Of a stretch of 55,524 nt of DNA, positions 24,289 to 33,283 are shown one piece after another. The position numbers and the translations under genes were made by a program. Numbering within the stretch: position 1 is the stretch's first letter; every line of letters starts with the position of its first letter. The notes beneath the pieces were generated by a model. It was not told where the DNA came from, did not search any database, and was given only the letters and a program-made list of their open reading frames with translations. The stretch is from UBA4644 sp964646225 (GTDB lineage: Bacteria > Bacillota > Clostridia > Oscillospirales > Butyricicoccaceae). The stretch is from contig CAZYAD010000004.1 in assembly GCA_964646225.1 (NCBI GenBank), forward strand, positions 1 through 55,524, in the 5' to 3' direction.

Positions 24289-25176
24289 TCAGACACCTCC
24301 CTGGGTATGGCGTTCGGTGACCCGCCGCATCAGCGCCATGGCTGCCAGCAGGATAATCATCATGATAAAGGCAATGGCCGCGGCAAAATGCAGGTTGTTG
24401 GCGATATACTGCCCCTCGATGGCATCACCGATGAGGAAGAACTTGCCGTTGCCCAGCTTCTGGGAAATGTAAAAGGTGCTGATGGAGGGGATGAGCACCA
24501 TGTTGATGCCCGAAAACACACCCGGCAGGCTCAGAGGCCACACCACCCGGCGCAGCACCTGTCCGCTGCTGCAGCCCAGATCCTGGGCCGCCTCCAGCAG
24601 CCGCACATCCATCTTGGCCATCACCGAATAAATGGGGATGACCATATGGGGCAGATAGTCATAGACCATGCCGATGACCACGGCGGCCTCGGTGCCGATG
24701 ATATGTACCGGGCCCAGCCCGATTTTGCCCAGCAGGCCATTGAAAATGCCGGTATCCTGCAAAATGGTCATCCAGGCATAGGTGCGGATGAGGAAGTTCA
24801 TCCACATGGGGATCATGATCAGGGTGACCATGGTCTTCTGCACCCGGGGTCTGGCCCGGGCCATGATATATGCCAGGGGATACCCCACCAGCAGGCTGAT
24901 GACCGTAGAAATGATGGCCAGCTTCAGCGACCGCCAGAAGATCAGCAGATAGGTGCGGACCTCCTGCCCGGCGCCCGACTCGCCCCCAACGGTGGAGGTG
25001 GCGGTAAAGAACCGGGTCACATTGTCCAGCGTGAACCGGAACTCGCTGTCGGTAAAGGCGTAATAGGCGATAAAGGCTAGCGGCACCAGAATGAACAGCC
25101 CTGCCCAGACGGAATACGGGGCCAGCAGCAGCCCGGCCGAGGTGCCGCCCCTCCGTTCCCTTCTGCGGCCGGTCAT
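24289..25176 (-). CDS. potB: Polyamine ABC transporter permease PotB
   Basis: 295 residues, six membrane helices and the EAA motif (LLEAAQDLGCSSGQVLRRVVWPL) that contacts the ATPase. It pairs with the PotC domain of the next gene to form the channel for spermidine/putrescine. The start at 25176 overlaps the potA stop codon (ATGA). Confidence 0.93.
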   Translation of the reverse strand: MTGRRRERRGGTSAGLLLAPYSVWAGLFILVPLAFIAYYAFTDSEFRFTLDNVTRFFTATSTVGGESGAGQEVRTYLLIFWRSLKLAIISTVISLLVGYPLAYIMARARPRVQKTMVTLIMIPMWMNFLIRTYAWMTILQDTGIFNGLLGKIGLGPVHIIGTEAAVVIGMVYDYLPHMVIPIYSVMAKMDVRLLEAAQDLGCSSGQVLRRVVWPLSLPGVFSGINMVLIPSISTFYISQKLGNGKFFLIGDAIEGQYIANNLHFAAAIAFIMMIILLAAMALMRRVTERHTQGGV

Positions 25177-26315
25177 TCCGCCTGCTCGCTTTCCGCCGTC
25201 TCGTCTTCGTCCTCGTCGTCGAAGTCCAGGGCTTCCGGGTCGATATCCAGAGAGTAGTCGCCATACAGGCCGGAATACTCCGATTTCTTCATGATATGGA
25301 TGGCGTCGGGCTCGATGAACAGGCCGATCTCCGCCCCCTCCGGGGCAAAGTCGGTGGTCTGGATCATCCACTTGAACCCGTTGATATCCACGATGATCTC
25401 ATAGTGAACGCCCATAAAGGTCACCGAGGTGATGACCCCCTTCAGCATTCCCTGCTCCACCGGAACGATGTCCACATCCTCCGGCCGTACCACCACATCC
25501 ACCGGCTCCCGCTTGCCGAAGCCGCCGTCCACGCAGTCAAAGGTATGCCCGGAGAACCGCACCTTCCGGTCCTCCAGCATGATGCCGTCCAGAATGTTGG
25601 ACTCGCCGATAAAATCGGCCACAAAGGCGTTTTTGGGCTCATTATAAATATCGGTGGGCGTTCCGATCTGCTGGATCCGCCCCTTGTTCAGCACCACCAC
25701 GGTATCGGACATGGTCAGGGCCTCCTCCTGATCGTGGGTGACGAACACAAAGGTGATGCCCACCCGCTGCTGAATGGCCTTCAGCTCCCGCTGCATCTCC
25801 TTGCGCAGCTTGAGATCCAGCGCAGACAGGGGCTCGTCCAGCAGCAGCACCCGGGGATGATTCACCAGCGCCCGCGCGATGGCCACCCGCTGCTGCTCGC
25901 CGCCCGACAGCCGGCTGATGGAGGATTTCTCGTACCCCGTCAGGTTGATCATCTGGAGCATCTCCTCCACCCGCTCCCGGATCTCGTCCTCGGGCATTTT
26001 GGCGATGCGCAGACCAAAGGCGATGTTCTCATATACATTCAGATGGGGGAACAGGGCATACCGCTGGAACACGGTGTTCACCTGCCGCTGATGGGGCGGC
26101 ACCTGGGTGATATCCTTTCCCTCAAACAGCACCTTGCCGGAGTCGGGGCTTTCAAAGCCGCCGATGATCCGCAGCGTCGTCGTCTTGCCGCAGCCCGAGG
26201 GCCCCAGCAGCGTGACGAATTCCTCGTCCTTGACATACAGATTCAGATCCTCCAGCACCGTTTTGGAACCGTATTCCTTGTGAATGTTCTGCAGCTGGAT
26301 CAACCGCTCTGCCAA
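25173..26315 (-). CDS. potA: Polyamine ABC transporter ATP-binding protein PotA
   Basis: 380 residues. It has Walker A (GPSGCGKTT), Q-loop, signature LSGGEQQRVAIARAL, Walker B (VLLLDEPLSALD) and a C-terminal TOBE domain. The C-terminus is an unusual acidic tail (about 25 residues, mostly Asp and Glu). The likely start is TTG at 26315, giving LAERLIQLQNIHKEY in register with PotA relatives and GGGAGG eight bases upstream; a GTG at 26324 is too close to that site. Confidence 0.94.
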   Translation of the reverse strand: MAERLIQLQNIHKEYGSKTVLEDLNLYVKDEEFVTLLGPSGCGKTTTLRIIGGFESPDSGKVLFEGKDITQVPPHQRQVNTVFQRYALFPHLNVYENIAFGLRIAKMPEDEIRERVEEMLQMINLTGYEKSSISRLSGGEQQRVAIARALVNHPRVLLLDEPLSALDLKLRKEMQRELKAIQQRVGITFVFVTHDQEEALTMSDTVVVLNKGRIQQIGTPTDIYNEPKNAFVADFIGESNILDGIMLEDRKVRFSGHTFDCVDGGFGKREPVDVVVRPEDVDIVPVEQGMLKGVITSVTFMGVHYEIIVDINGFKWMIQTTDFAPEGAEIGLFIEPDAIHIMKKSEYSGLYGDYSLDIDPEALDFDDEDEDETAESEQAE

Positions 26316-26367
26316 TCCACACACCTCCCAGAAAAACTATGGCGATTTTATACCGTAAATCAAAGTA

Positions 26368-26395
26368 AGCATAGCACAATCACCAGAAAAGTCAA
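26368..26395 (-). promoter_or_regulatory. Promoter of the potA-potB-potCD operon
   Basis: TTGACT (26395-26390), 16-base spacer ending TGC, TATGCT (26373-26368). The extended -10 compensates for the short spacer. Confidence 0.75.
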
Positions 26396-26501
26396 TGATT
26401 TTTCCGAACTTTTTCGGCAAAAAACGAAAGGAAATCGGATGGCCTCGAAAAAATCTCCGTTTTTCTCCGATTTTCTCTGTTTTACTCAAAAATTCTCCGG
26501 C

Positions 26502-27467
26502 TTATTTTTTCGGAAGTCCATAAAAAAATTCCAGAAACGGCACAGCCTCCACCTGAAATTCCCGTCCCCGCAGATATTCCAGCTCGCCCGCATCGGTGGG
26601 AAAATCCAGCCGCAGCCGATAGCTCCACAGCGCCTGGTGGCGGAAGGGCAGGCCCTGATTCTGCTTCACGGTGCCGTATTTGGTGTCCCCCACCAGCGGA
26701 TGTCCCGCCGCCGCCATCTGCACCCGGATCTGGTGGGTGCGGCCGGTGAACAGTTCACACTCCACCAGCGAAAGTCCCTGCCGACTGTCCAGCGTGCGAT
26801 ACCGCAGCTTTGCCGTCAGGCTGTCCGGCCCCCGGCGCTTTTCCACAAACACCTGCTTTTTGTCGGTGTCCCGCCGGAGATAATGGGTCAGCTCTCCCGC
26901 CCCGGGCCGGGGTGTCCCATGCACCAGACAGAGATAATACTTGGAGAGCTCCCGATCCCGGATCTTGTCGTTCATCACCCGCAGGGCTGCCGCCGTCTTG
27001 GCCGCGATGACAATGCCCCCGGTGTTGCGGTCGATGCGGTTGCACAGCGAGGGCACAAAGCTCCGCTCCCCTGCCGGATCCCACTCGCCCTTATTATATA
27101 AGTACGCCTTGATCTGATTGATGAGGGTATTGGGCGTCCGGCTCTCATCCTCGTGTACTACCAGTCCCACCGGCTTGTTCACCAGCAGCAGGTGCCCGTC
27201 CTCATAAACGATGTCCAGCCGGGGCGTCACCCGCCGCCAGTCCTCCTCCGGGTCTGGGGCCGTAAAGAACTCGTCGCTGATGTACAGTTGAAGCACATCT
27301 CCCTCCCGCAGCCGGTAATCCTGCTCCACCCGCTTGCCCCTCAGCTTGATGCGCTTGAGCCGCAGATATTTGTGCAGCAGGGAGGGCGGCAGCGCAGGCA
27401 GCGCCTTTGTCAGATATTTGTCCAGACGCTGGCCGGCGTCGTTACGGTTGATGACCAATTCTTTCAT
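26502..27467 (-). CDS. RluA-family 23S rRNA pseudouridine synthase
   Basis: 321 residues: N-terminal S4 RNA-binding domain (~residues 5-65) and a catalytic domain with NRIDRNTGGIVIAAKT, the motif carrying the catalytic Asp (RIDxxT, variant of HRLDxxTSG), plus the GRTHQIRVQMAAAGHPLVGD segment. Family members convert uridines of 23S rRNA to pseudouridine; RluC versus RluD specificity cannot be assigned. Divergent from yceD. A weak A/T hairpin at ~26447-26478 may terminate it. Confidence 0.92.
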   Translation of the reverse strand: MKELVINRNDAGQRLDKYLTKALPALPPSLLHKYLRLKRIKLRGKRVEQDYRLREGDVLQLYISDEFFTAPDPEEDWRRVTPRLDIVYEDGHLLLVNKPVGLVVHEDESRTPNTLINQIKAYLYNKGEWDPAGERSFVPSLCNRIDRNTGGIVIAAKTAAALRVMNDKIRDRELSKYYLCLVHGTPRPGAGELTHYLRRDTDKKQVFVEKRRGPDSLTAKLRYRTLDSRQGLSLVECELFTGRTHQIRVQMAAAGHPLVGDTKYGTVKQNQGLPFRHQALWSYRLRLDFPTDAGELEYLRGREFQVEAVPFLEFFYGLPKK

Positions 27468-27537
27468 GCTGATCTCCTCTCATTTGGGCCGGGATAAAGA
27501 TTTTTCGCGTTCTGCGGGCACTTTTCGCAAAAAAACC

Positions 27538-27566
27538 TTGACTTTTTGCGATTTGGTTTCTATAAT
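27538..27566 (+). promoter_or_regulatory. Sigma-A promoter of yceD-rpmF
   Basis: TTGACT (27538-27543), 17-base spacer, TATAAT (27561-27566), 33 bases before the yceD start. Confidence 0.9.
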
Positions 27567-27598
27567 GAATTTTGCGTTATTGTGGAAAGGAGCTTTCC

Positions 27599-28111
27599 AT
27601 GCAGATCCGACTTCAGGAATTGGGGCAGATGCCCGCGCATCGCGCCCGTTTCGATTATACCATAGATCTTTCCAAAGAGGAAGTGGGTTTCGAATTCCCG
27701 TTCCTCCAGCCTGTCCGGCTGGAGGGGGAAGTTTCCGACGAAGCCGGAGCCGTCACCCTCAGCGCCGTGATCCATGCCCCCGTTTTCACCCGCTGCGCCC
27801 GTTGCGGCCGCCCGGTGGAATATGAGCAGGAGACCGATGTGGACCTTCTCCTGGTAAAGGAACTGGAAAACGACGAGGAGGAACTGCGGGACGATCTTTT
27901 TCTCGTGGAGTCCGACAATGTGGAGCTGGATGATATCCTGATCCCCGAGCTCATCATGGATATGCCCATGTCCGTGCTGTGCAGAGAGGACTGCAAGGGA
28001 CTATGCATCCGCTGTGGCCGGGATCTGAACGATGGCCCCTGCGGCTGTGTCACCCGGGAGATCGACCCCCGTCTGGCTGTTCTGCAAAAGCTTCTGGACA
28101 ACAAGGAATAA
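27599..28111 (+). CDS. yceD: YceD family (DUF177) protein
   Basis: 170 residues. It has the DUF177 pattern: an N-terminal beta region, TRCARCGRPVEYE near residue 65, and a C-terminal LCIRCGRDLNDGPCGC with four cysteines, probably zinc ligands. In other bacteria the family is linked to 23S rRNA accumulation and 50S assembly, and it is nearly always followed by rpmF, as here (45-base gap). The start at 27599 has AAAGGAG seven bases upstream; longer frames lack support. Confidence 0.92.
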   Translation: MQIRLQELGQMPAHRARFDYTIDLSKEEVGFEFPFLQPVRLEGEVSDEAGAVTLSAVIHAPVFTRCARCGRPVEYEQETDVDLLLVKELENDEEELRDDLFLVESDNVELDDILIPELIMDMPMSVLCREDCKGLCIRCGRDLNDGPCGCVTREIDPRLAVLQKLLDNKE

Positions 28112-28156
28112 TTAGTTAAAGAAATATATGGTTTCATAGATGGAGGAGGTGTCCAA

Positions 28157-28345
28157 ATGGCAGTACCCCGCGCGCGAATTTCCAAGCAGCGTCGTAACAA
28201 GAGACGGAGCTCTCACTGGAAGCTGGCTTTGCCCGGCCTGGTGAAGTGCCCCAAGTGCGGCGAGCCCGTTCTGTCCCACAGAGCCTGCAAGGCTTGTGGT
28301 TACTACGCCGGCCGTCAGGTCATCCAGGTCGCTGAGGAAAACTGA
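28157..28345 (+). CDS. rpmF: 50S ribosomal protein L32
   Basis: 62 residues beginning MAVPRARISKQRRNKRRSSHWK, the L32 N-terminus, then a zinc ribbon with two CxxC pairs (CPKCGE and CKACGY). GGAGGAGGTG lies directly upstream. This is the zinc-binding form of L32. Confidence 0.97.
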   Translation: MAVPRARISKQRRNKRRSSHWKLALPGLVKCPKCGEPVLSHRACKACGYYAGRQVIQVAEEN

Positions 28346-28677
28346 AGCACGAGAAAATGGAGAGGGCTTAAGGCCGCCTGACATAAGGAAGCATACGCCG
28401 TAAAAGGCCCCGTTTGGCCCATCACAGCGTTGTGTCGCCTGAACATACACCAAGTATGTCGGCGGCTCCACGCCTTGTGCTGGACACAAATGGGGCTCTT
28501 TTTCAGCGCTGTGCGGGTTTGCGTGGATGCTTTTGCGAACCGACAACGAATTGTTCGTCCGTCATACCACAAAAGGCCCCGCAAAGCCGTATGCGTTCTT
28601 ATGCCAGACGGCCTCTCGGCTGCTCTCCATTTTTCGCAGCCCTTCTCCCGCAGAATACCATTCACAGGAGGTGGCCC
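28346..28677. repeat. Structured intergenic element with terminal inverted repeats
   Basis: This 332-base spacer has no supported ORF. Its ends are imperfect inverted repeats (28383-28397 with 28588-28602, 13 of 15 positions). Inside are an 11-base direct repeat AAAAGGCCCCG (28402-28412 and 28571-28581), a pairing CACAGCG/CGCTGTG (28423-28429 with 28507-28513) and short hairpins ACATAC..GTATGT and TTGTG..CACAA. It looks like a MITE-like element or a folded non-coding RNA; no transposase is near. Confidence 0.65.
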
Positions 28678-29994
28678 ATGTCCGCCATCATTACCAAGAT
28701 CGACCCCCACTCCCCGGCGGAAAAGGCCGGCCTGCATGCGGGCGAGGCCCTGATCGCCATCGGCGGTCACCCCATCCACGATGTGATGGATTACAAATTT
28801 TATGCCTATGACCCCCGGCTGACCCTGGAGGTGCAGACGCCAGAGGGCGTCCGCCGCACGGTGAAGCTCCGCAAGCAGGAAGGACAGGATCTGGGTCTGG
28901 AGTTCGAGACCTATCTGATGGACGCCCAGAAGGGCTGCGCCAACCACTGCGTCTTCTGCTTCATCGACCAGCTGCCCCGGGGAATGCGCCGCAGCCTGTA
29001 TTTCAAGGATGACGACGCCCGTCTGTCCTTTTTGCTTGGCAATTATATCACCATGACCAACCTCAGCGACGAGGATGCCGACCGCATCATCCGGATGCGC
29101 ATCTCTCCGCTGAACATCTCGATTCATACCACCGACCCCGACCTGCGCACCCGGATGCTGGGCAACCCCAACGGTGGGCCCAGCCTGCGGCATCTTTACG
29201 CCTTTGCCCGGGCGGGCGTCCGCATCCACGCCCAGATCGTGGCCTGTCCCGGCTGGAACGACGGGGCGCAGCTGGAAAAGACGCTGGCCGATCTTTCGGC
29301 CCTCTACCCCTCGGTGGAGAGCGTGGCCGTGGTTCCGGTGGGACTGACCCGCCATCGGGAGGGGCTGACACCCCTGACCCCCGTGGGCGAGGCCGAGGCC
29401 CGGGGCATGATCGCCATCATCGACGCCCGGCGCGCCGAAAATCTCCGCGTCCATGGCCGCGCCCTGATCTCCGCCTCCGACGAGCTGTATCTCAAGGCCC
29501 ATCTGCCCATGCCCGGGCCGGATTATTACGAGGGCTACCTCCAGCTGGACAACGGCGTAGGCCTAATGAGTCTGCTGGAGGAGGAGCTGCGGGCCGCGCT
29601 TTCCTGCGAGGAGCCCGGTCTTCCGGCCCCCGCCCCATTCACCGTGGCCTGCGGGCTGGCCGCTGCCCCCTTCATGGAACGGATGATGTCCCTGATCCGG
29701 GAAAAATGTCCCGGTCTGGACTGCCGGGTCATCGGTATCCGCAATGAGTTCTTCGGCGAGACGGTGGATGTCTCCGGCCTGATCACCGGCGGCGACCTGC
29801 TGCGCCAGCTGAAGGGCCGCCTCCACGGCACCCGTCTGCTGCTGCCCATCGTCATGCTGCGGGACAAGCAGAATGTCTTTCTGGACGATGTGACCCCGGA
29901 CGACCTGGAGCGGGAGCTGGGCTGTACCCTCCGCCCGGTGGATATTGACGGCGGCGCGCTGCTGGACGCCGTTTTGGAAAATGCCCCCGCCTGA
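28678..29994 (+). CDS. DUF512 protein: PDZ plus radical-SAM-like domain
   Basis: 438 residues. An N-terminal PDZ-like domain (~1-65; SPAEKAGLHAGEALIAIGG) precedes a radical SAM-like core with the cysteine cluster GCANHCVFCFIDQ (~residues 83-95), then a DUF512 domain to the end. The family is widespread in Firmicutes and clusters with der; function is unknown, and iron-sulfur chemistry is inferred from the cysteines. The start at 28678 has CAGGAGGTGG nine bases upstream. der follows after 77 bases. Confidence 0.9.
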   Translation: MSAIITKIDPHSPAEKAGLHAGEALIAIGGHPIHDVMDYKFYAYDPRLTLEVQTPEGVRRTVKLRKQEGQDLGLEFETYLMDAQKGCANHCVFCFIDQLPRGMRRSLYFKDDDARLSFLLGNYITMTNLSDEDADRIIRMRISPLNISIHTTDPDLRTRMLGNPNGGPSLRHLYAFARAGVRIHAQIVACPGWNDGAQLEKTLADLSALYPSVESVAVVPVGLTRHREGLTPLTPVGEAEARGMIAIIDARRAENLRVHGRALISASDELYLKAHLPMPGPDYYEGYLQLDNGVGLMSLLEEELRAALSCEEPGLPAPAPFTVACGLAAAPFMERMMSLIREKCPGLDCRVIGIRNEFFGETVDVSGLITGGDLLRQLKGRLHGTRLLLPIVMLRDKQNVFLDDVTPDDLERELGCTLRPVDIDGGALLDAVLENAPA

Positions 29995-30071
29995 CCGCAA
30001 AAGTTTACACAATACGCTTGATTTTTCCAGCCAAAGCTGAAACAATAGAAAGAAAACAGGGAGCTGATCCT

Positions 30072-31400
30072 ATGGAAAAACCCGTTATCGCCATCGTTGG
30101 CCGGCCCAATGTGGGCAAATCCCTGCTGTTCAACCGCATTACCGAAAAGCGGAACGCCATCGTGGAGGATACCCCCGGCGTTACCCGTGACCGTATCTAC
30201 GGCGACGCTGAGTGGCGCGGAAAGCCCTTTGTCGTGGTGGATACCGGCGGCATTGAACCCAAAACCGACGATGAGATTCTGAAGTTCATGCGCCAGCAGG
30301 CGCTGATCGCCATTGACCATGCCCAGGTGGTCATCCTGGTCACCGATATCCGCACCGGCGTCACCGCCGCCGACCACGAGGTGGCCTCCATGCTCAAGCG
30401 GGCAAAAAAGCCCCTCGTGCTGGCGGTGAACAAGCTGGACGCCCCGGGCAATCCCCCGGCGGAGTTCTATGAGTTCTACAATCTGGGTCTGGGCGACCCG
30501 GTGGGCATCTCTGCCCTTCACGGCAACGGCACCGGCGATCTGCTGGATGTCTGCTTTGAGTATCTGCCCAAAAATGCCTGGGATGATATCCAGGAGGACG
30601 AGGGCATCCGGGTGGCCGTCATCGGCAAGCCCAACGCCGGAAAATCCAGCCTCATCAACCGGGTCACCGGCGAGGAGCGGGTCATCGTCAGCAATGTTCC
30701 CGGCACCACCCGGGATTCCATCGACAGCCGGATCGTCCGCGGCGAAGATCACTTCACCTTTATCGACACCGCCGGTATCCGCCGCAAGAGCAAGGTGGAC
30801 GAGGCGGTGGAGCGGTTTTCGGTGATGCGGGCCCAGATGGCCATTGAGCGGGCCGATGTGTGCATCCTGATGATCGACGCCGAGACCGGCATCACCGATC
30901 AGGACACCAAGATCGCCGGTCTGGCCCACGACGCCGGAAAGGCGGCCATCATCGCCGTCAACAAGTGGGATCTCATTGAAAAGGAGACCGGCACCCAGAA
31001 GGCCTTTGAGGAAAAGATTCGCACGGAGCTGGCCTATATGCCCTATGCCCCTATGATCTTCCTTTCGGCAAAGACCGGCCAGCGGGTGGAAAACCTCTTC
31101 GACCTGATCCGCGCCGTCCATGCCTCTGCCACCACCCGGATCACCACCGGCAGCCTCAACGCCATTCTGGCAGAGGCCACCGCCCGGGTGCAGCCCCCCA
31201 CTGACAAGGGCCGCCGCCTGAAGATCTATTATATCACCCAGGTGGGCGTCCAGCCCCCCACCTTCGTCTGCTTCTGCAACGACGCCAAGCTGTTCCATTA
31301 TTCCTATCTCCGCTATCTGGAAAATCAGATCCGGCAGTCCTATGCGCTGGAGGGCACGCCCGTCAAGATGGTAGTCCGGCAGCGGGGCGAAGATCTGTGA
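30072..31400 (+). CDS. der: Ribosome biogenesis GTPase Der (EngA)
   Basis: 442 residues with two tandem GTPase domains (G1 motifs GRPNVGKS at ~9-16 and GKPNAGKS at ~185-192; NKLD and NKWD specificity motifs) and a KH-like C-terminal domain (KIYYITQVGVQPPTFVCFCN). Der acts in late 50S assembly. The start at 30072 (MEKPVIAIVG) has GGGAG eight bases upstream. First gene of der-plsY-gpsA. Confidence 0.97.
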   Translation: MEKPVIAIVGRPNVGKSLLFNRITEKRNAIVEDTPGVTRDRIYGDAEWRGKPFVVVDTGGIEPKTDDEILKFMRQQALIAIDHAQVVILVTDIRTGVTAADHEVASMLKRAKKPLVLAVNKLDAPGNPPAEFYEFYNLGLGDPVGISALHGNGTGDLLDVCFEYLPKNAWDDIQEDEGIRVAVIGKPNAGKSSLINRVTGEERVIVSNVPGTTRDSIDSRIVRGEDHFTFIDTAGIRRKSKVDEAVERFSVMRAQMAIERADVCILMIDAETGITDQDTKIAGLAHDAGKAAIIAVNKWDLIEKETGTQKAFEEKIRTELAYMPYAPMIFLSAKTGQRVENLFDLIRAVHASATTRITTGSLNAILAEATARVQPPTDKGRRLKIYYITQVGVQPPTFVCFCNDAKLFHYSYLRYLENQIRQSYALEGTPVKMVVRQRGEDL

Positions 31401-31421
31401 TCCAAGGAGCTGTTCTGTCTC

Positions 31422-32039
31422 ATGTTTTCTGATTCTGTCCTGGCCTGGCTGGCCGCCGCCCTGCTGTCCTATCTGCTGGGCTCGGTCAGCGGCGCCATCG
31501 TTTCCTCCCATGTGGGACATCACGAGGATATCCGCGATTACGGCAGCGGTAACGCCGGCATGACCAATGCCCTGCGCACCTACGGCCTCCGCCACGGCAT
31601 CATCGTGGCCGCCATCGACCTGTTGAAGACCATTGCGGCCATTTTTCTGGCCAAATGGCTCATCGACTGGAAATGGGGCTTTGTGGTGGGCTCTGCCTGC
31701 GCCATCGCCGGTCACCTGTTCCCGGTCTATTACGGCTTCAAGGGCGGTAAGGGCGTTTTGTGCGGTCTGGCCTCCCTGCTAATGGTGGACTGGCGCTGCG
31801 GCGTGCTGGTGGTGGTGGTCTTCGCCATCGTGGTCGCCCTTTGCCGCCGGGTGTCGCTGGGCTCCATCTGCGCCTGTCTTTCTGCGCCGGTGTGGTGTCT
31901 GCTTCTGGAGCTGCCCGGCCTGCACACCGCCTATGTGACCCTGGCTGCCGCCTGGCTGATCTGGTGTCACCGCTCCAACATCCGCCGTCTGCTGGCCGGT
32001 GAGGAGCCAAAAACCGTCATCGCCAGGAGGAAACGCTGA
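31422..32039 (+). CDS. plsY: Glycerol-3-phosphate acyltransferase PlsY, paralogue 2
   Basis: 205-residue membrane protein with about five helices and the conserved loops YGSGNAGMTNALRTYG, HLFPVYYGFKGGKGV and a basic C-terminal end. It makes lysophosphatidic acid from acyl-phosphate and glycerol-3-phosphate. gpsA, which makes that glycerol-3-phosphate, starts on its stop codon (TGATG), so this is likely the housekeeping copy. Confidence 0.94.
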   Translation: MFSDSVLAWLAAALLSYLLGSVSGAIVSSHVGHHEDIRDYGSGNAGMTNALRTYGLRHGIIVAAIDLLKTIAAIFLAKWLIDWKWGFVVGSACAIAGHLFPVYYGFKGGKGVLCGLASLLMVDWRCGVLVVVVFAIVVALCRRVSLGSICACLSAPVWCLLLELPGLHTAYVTLAAAWLIWCHRSNIRRLLAGEEPKTVIARRKR

Positions 32040-33061
32040 TGAACATCGCCGTTCTGGGCAGCGGCGGCTGGGGTCTGGCCGTCGCCAAATGCATGGCCGA
32101 AAAGGGCCACACCGTCACCGTCTGGAGCCACCGGCCCCAAACTACTGCCATGCTGCGGGAGAACCGCTGCAACCCCAGGCTGCTTTCCGGCGTGGCACTG
32201 CCGGAGAGCATCGTCTTTACCGATGACATGGGCTGCGCCGCCGGCTGTCCGCTGGTGGTGGTGGCCGTCCCCTCCTTTGCCGTGTGCGAGACCGCCCGCA
32301 GCCTTGCGCCCCACCTTTCCGAAGGGCAGGTGCTGGTGCTGCTGAGCAAGGGCTTTGACCTGGAAAACGGCTGCTGTCTGCTGAGCGACACCCTGACCCG
32401 GGAGACCGGCGGCCGCTGCCCCGTGGTGGCCCTCACCGGCCCCTCCCACGCCGAGGAGGTCAGCCGCGGCCTGCCCACAGCCGTGCTGGCGGCCTCGCCC
32501 CACCGTGCCGCCGCCGAGCTGGTGCAGCAGGAGCTTTCCACCGACTGCTTCCGGGTCTATACCTCTCCGGACATCGTCAGTGCCGAGCTGGGGGGGGCCA
32601 TGAAAAACATCATGGCCGTCGCCGTGGGCATCAGCGACGGCTACGGCTACGGCGACAACACCAAGGCCATGCTGATGACCCGGGGCATCGCCGAGATGTC
32701 CCGCCTGGGCCAGCTGCTGGGTGGCCGGCCGGAGACCTTCTCCGGCCTGTCGGGCGTGGGCGACCTGATCGTCACCTGCGTTTCCAACCACTCCCGCAAC
32801 CGCCGCTTCGGCCTGCTGGTGGGCAGCGGTATGCCGGTGGAGCAGGCGTTGGAGCAGGTGGGTGCCGTGGTGGAGGGCTATTTCGCCACCCAGGCGGTGG
32901 AAACTCTCACCCGGGGCCGAGCGGTGGAAATGCCCATCTGCCGCGCCATGTACCGCATTCTGGTGGAAAAGGCGCCTCTGGAGCAGGAGATCGCCGCCCT
33001 TTTACAGCGGGCCACCCGCGCCGAGCACGACGCTTATGAGGCGGGCGAGCTCTGGCGCTGA
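32039..33061 (+). CDS. gpsA: Glycerol-3-phosphate dehydrogenase [NAD(P)+]
   Basis: 340 residues. It reduces dihydroxyacetone phosphate to sn-glycerol-3-phosphate for phospholipids. The nucleotide-binding GSGGWGLAVA opens the protein; ALTGPSHAEEV, the catalytic lysine region GGAMKNIMAVAVGISDG and LSGVGDLIVTC are typical of bacterial GpsA. The start codon overlaps the plsY stop; a terminator follows at 33089. Confidence 0.97.
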   Translation: MNIAVLGSGGWGLAVAKCMAEKGHTVTVWSHRPQTTAMLRENRCNPRLLSGVALPESIVFTDDMGCAAGCPLVVVAVPSFAVCETARSLAPHLSEGQVLVLLSKGFDLENGCCLLSDTLTRETGGRCPVVALTGPSHAEEVSRGLPTAVLAASPHRAAAELVQQELSTDCFRVYTSPDIVSAELGGAMKNIMAVAVGISDGYGYGDNTKAMLMTRGIAEMSRLGQLLGGRPETFSGLSGVGDLIVTCVSNHSRNRRFGLLVGSGMPVEQALEQVGAVVEGYFATQAVETLTRGRAVEMPICRAMYRILVEKAPLEQEIAALLQRATRAEHDAYEAGELWR

Positions 33062-33088
33062 GTCCCTGTTTCTGTTTCCGCTTTTCGA

Positions 33089-33115
33089 AAGCCCGGCCCG
33101 ATGGCCGGGCTTTTT
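33089..33115 (+). terminator. Intrinsic terminator of der-plsY-gpsA
   Basis: Nine-base stem AAGCCCGGC/GCCGGGCTT with six-base loop and a T-run, 28 bases after the gpsA stop. Confidence 0.93.
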
Positions 33116-33192
33116 ACTTCCGTCGTCTCCGCCAAAAAAATCAAAGAATTTTTGGTGCTTCTGCCGAAATTCCGTTCCATTTCCGATAGTCC

Positions 33193-33221
33193 TTGACTTT
33201 CCCTCCGGCACAGGATATAGT
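33193..33221 (+). promoter_or_regulatory. Sigma-A promoter of the nrdD operon
   Basis: TTGACT (33193-33198), 17-base spacer, TATAGT (33216-33221). The leader is about 55 bases; no clear NrdR-box pair was identified by eye. Confidence 0.85.
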
Positions 33222-33283
33222 ATTTAATGTACGATTTTCCCACCATATTTGGTTATATCTTGCAAGGAAAGAAGGAACCCCCC

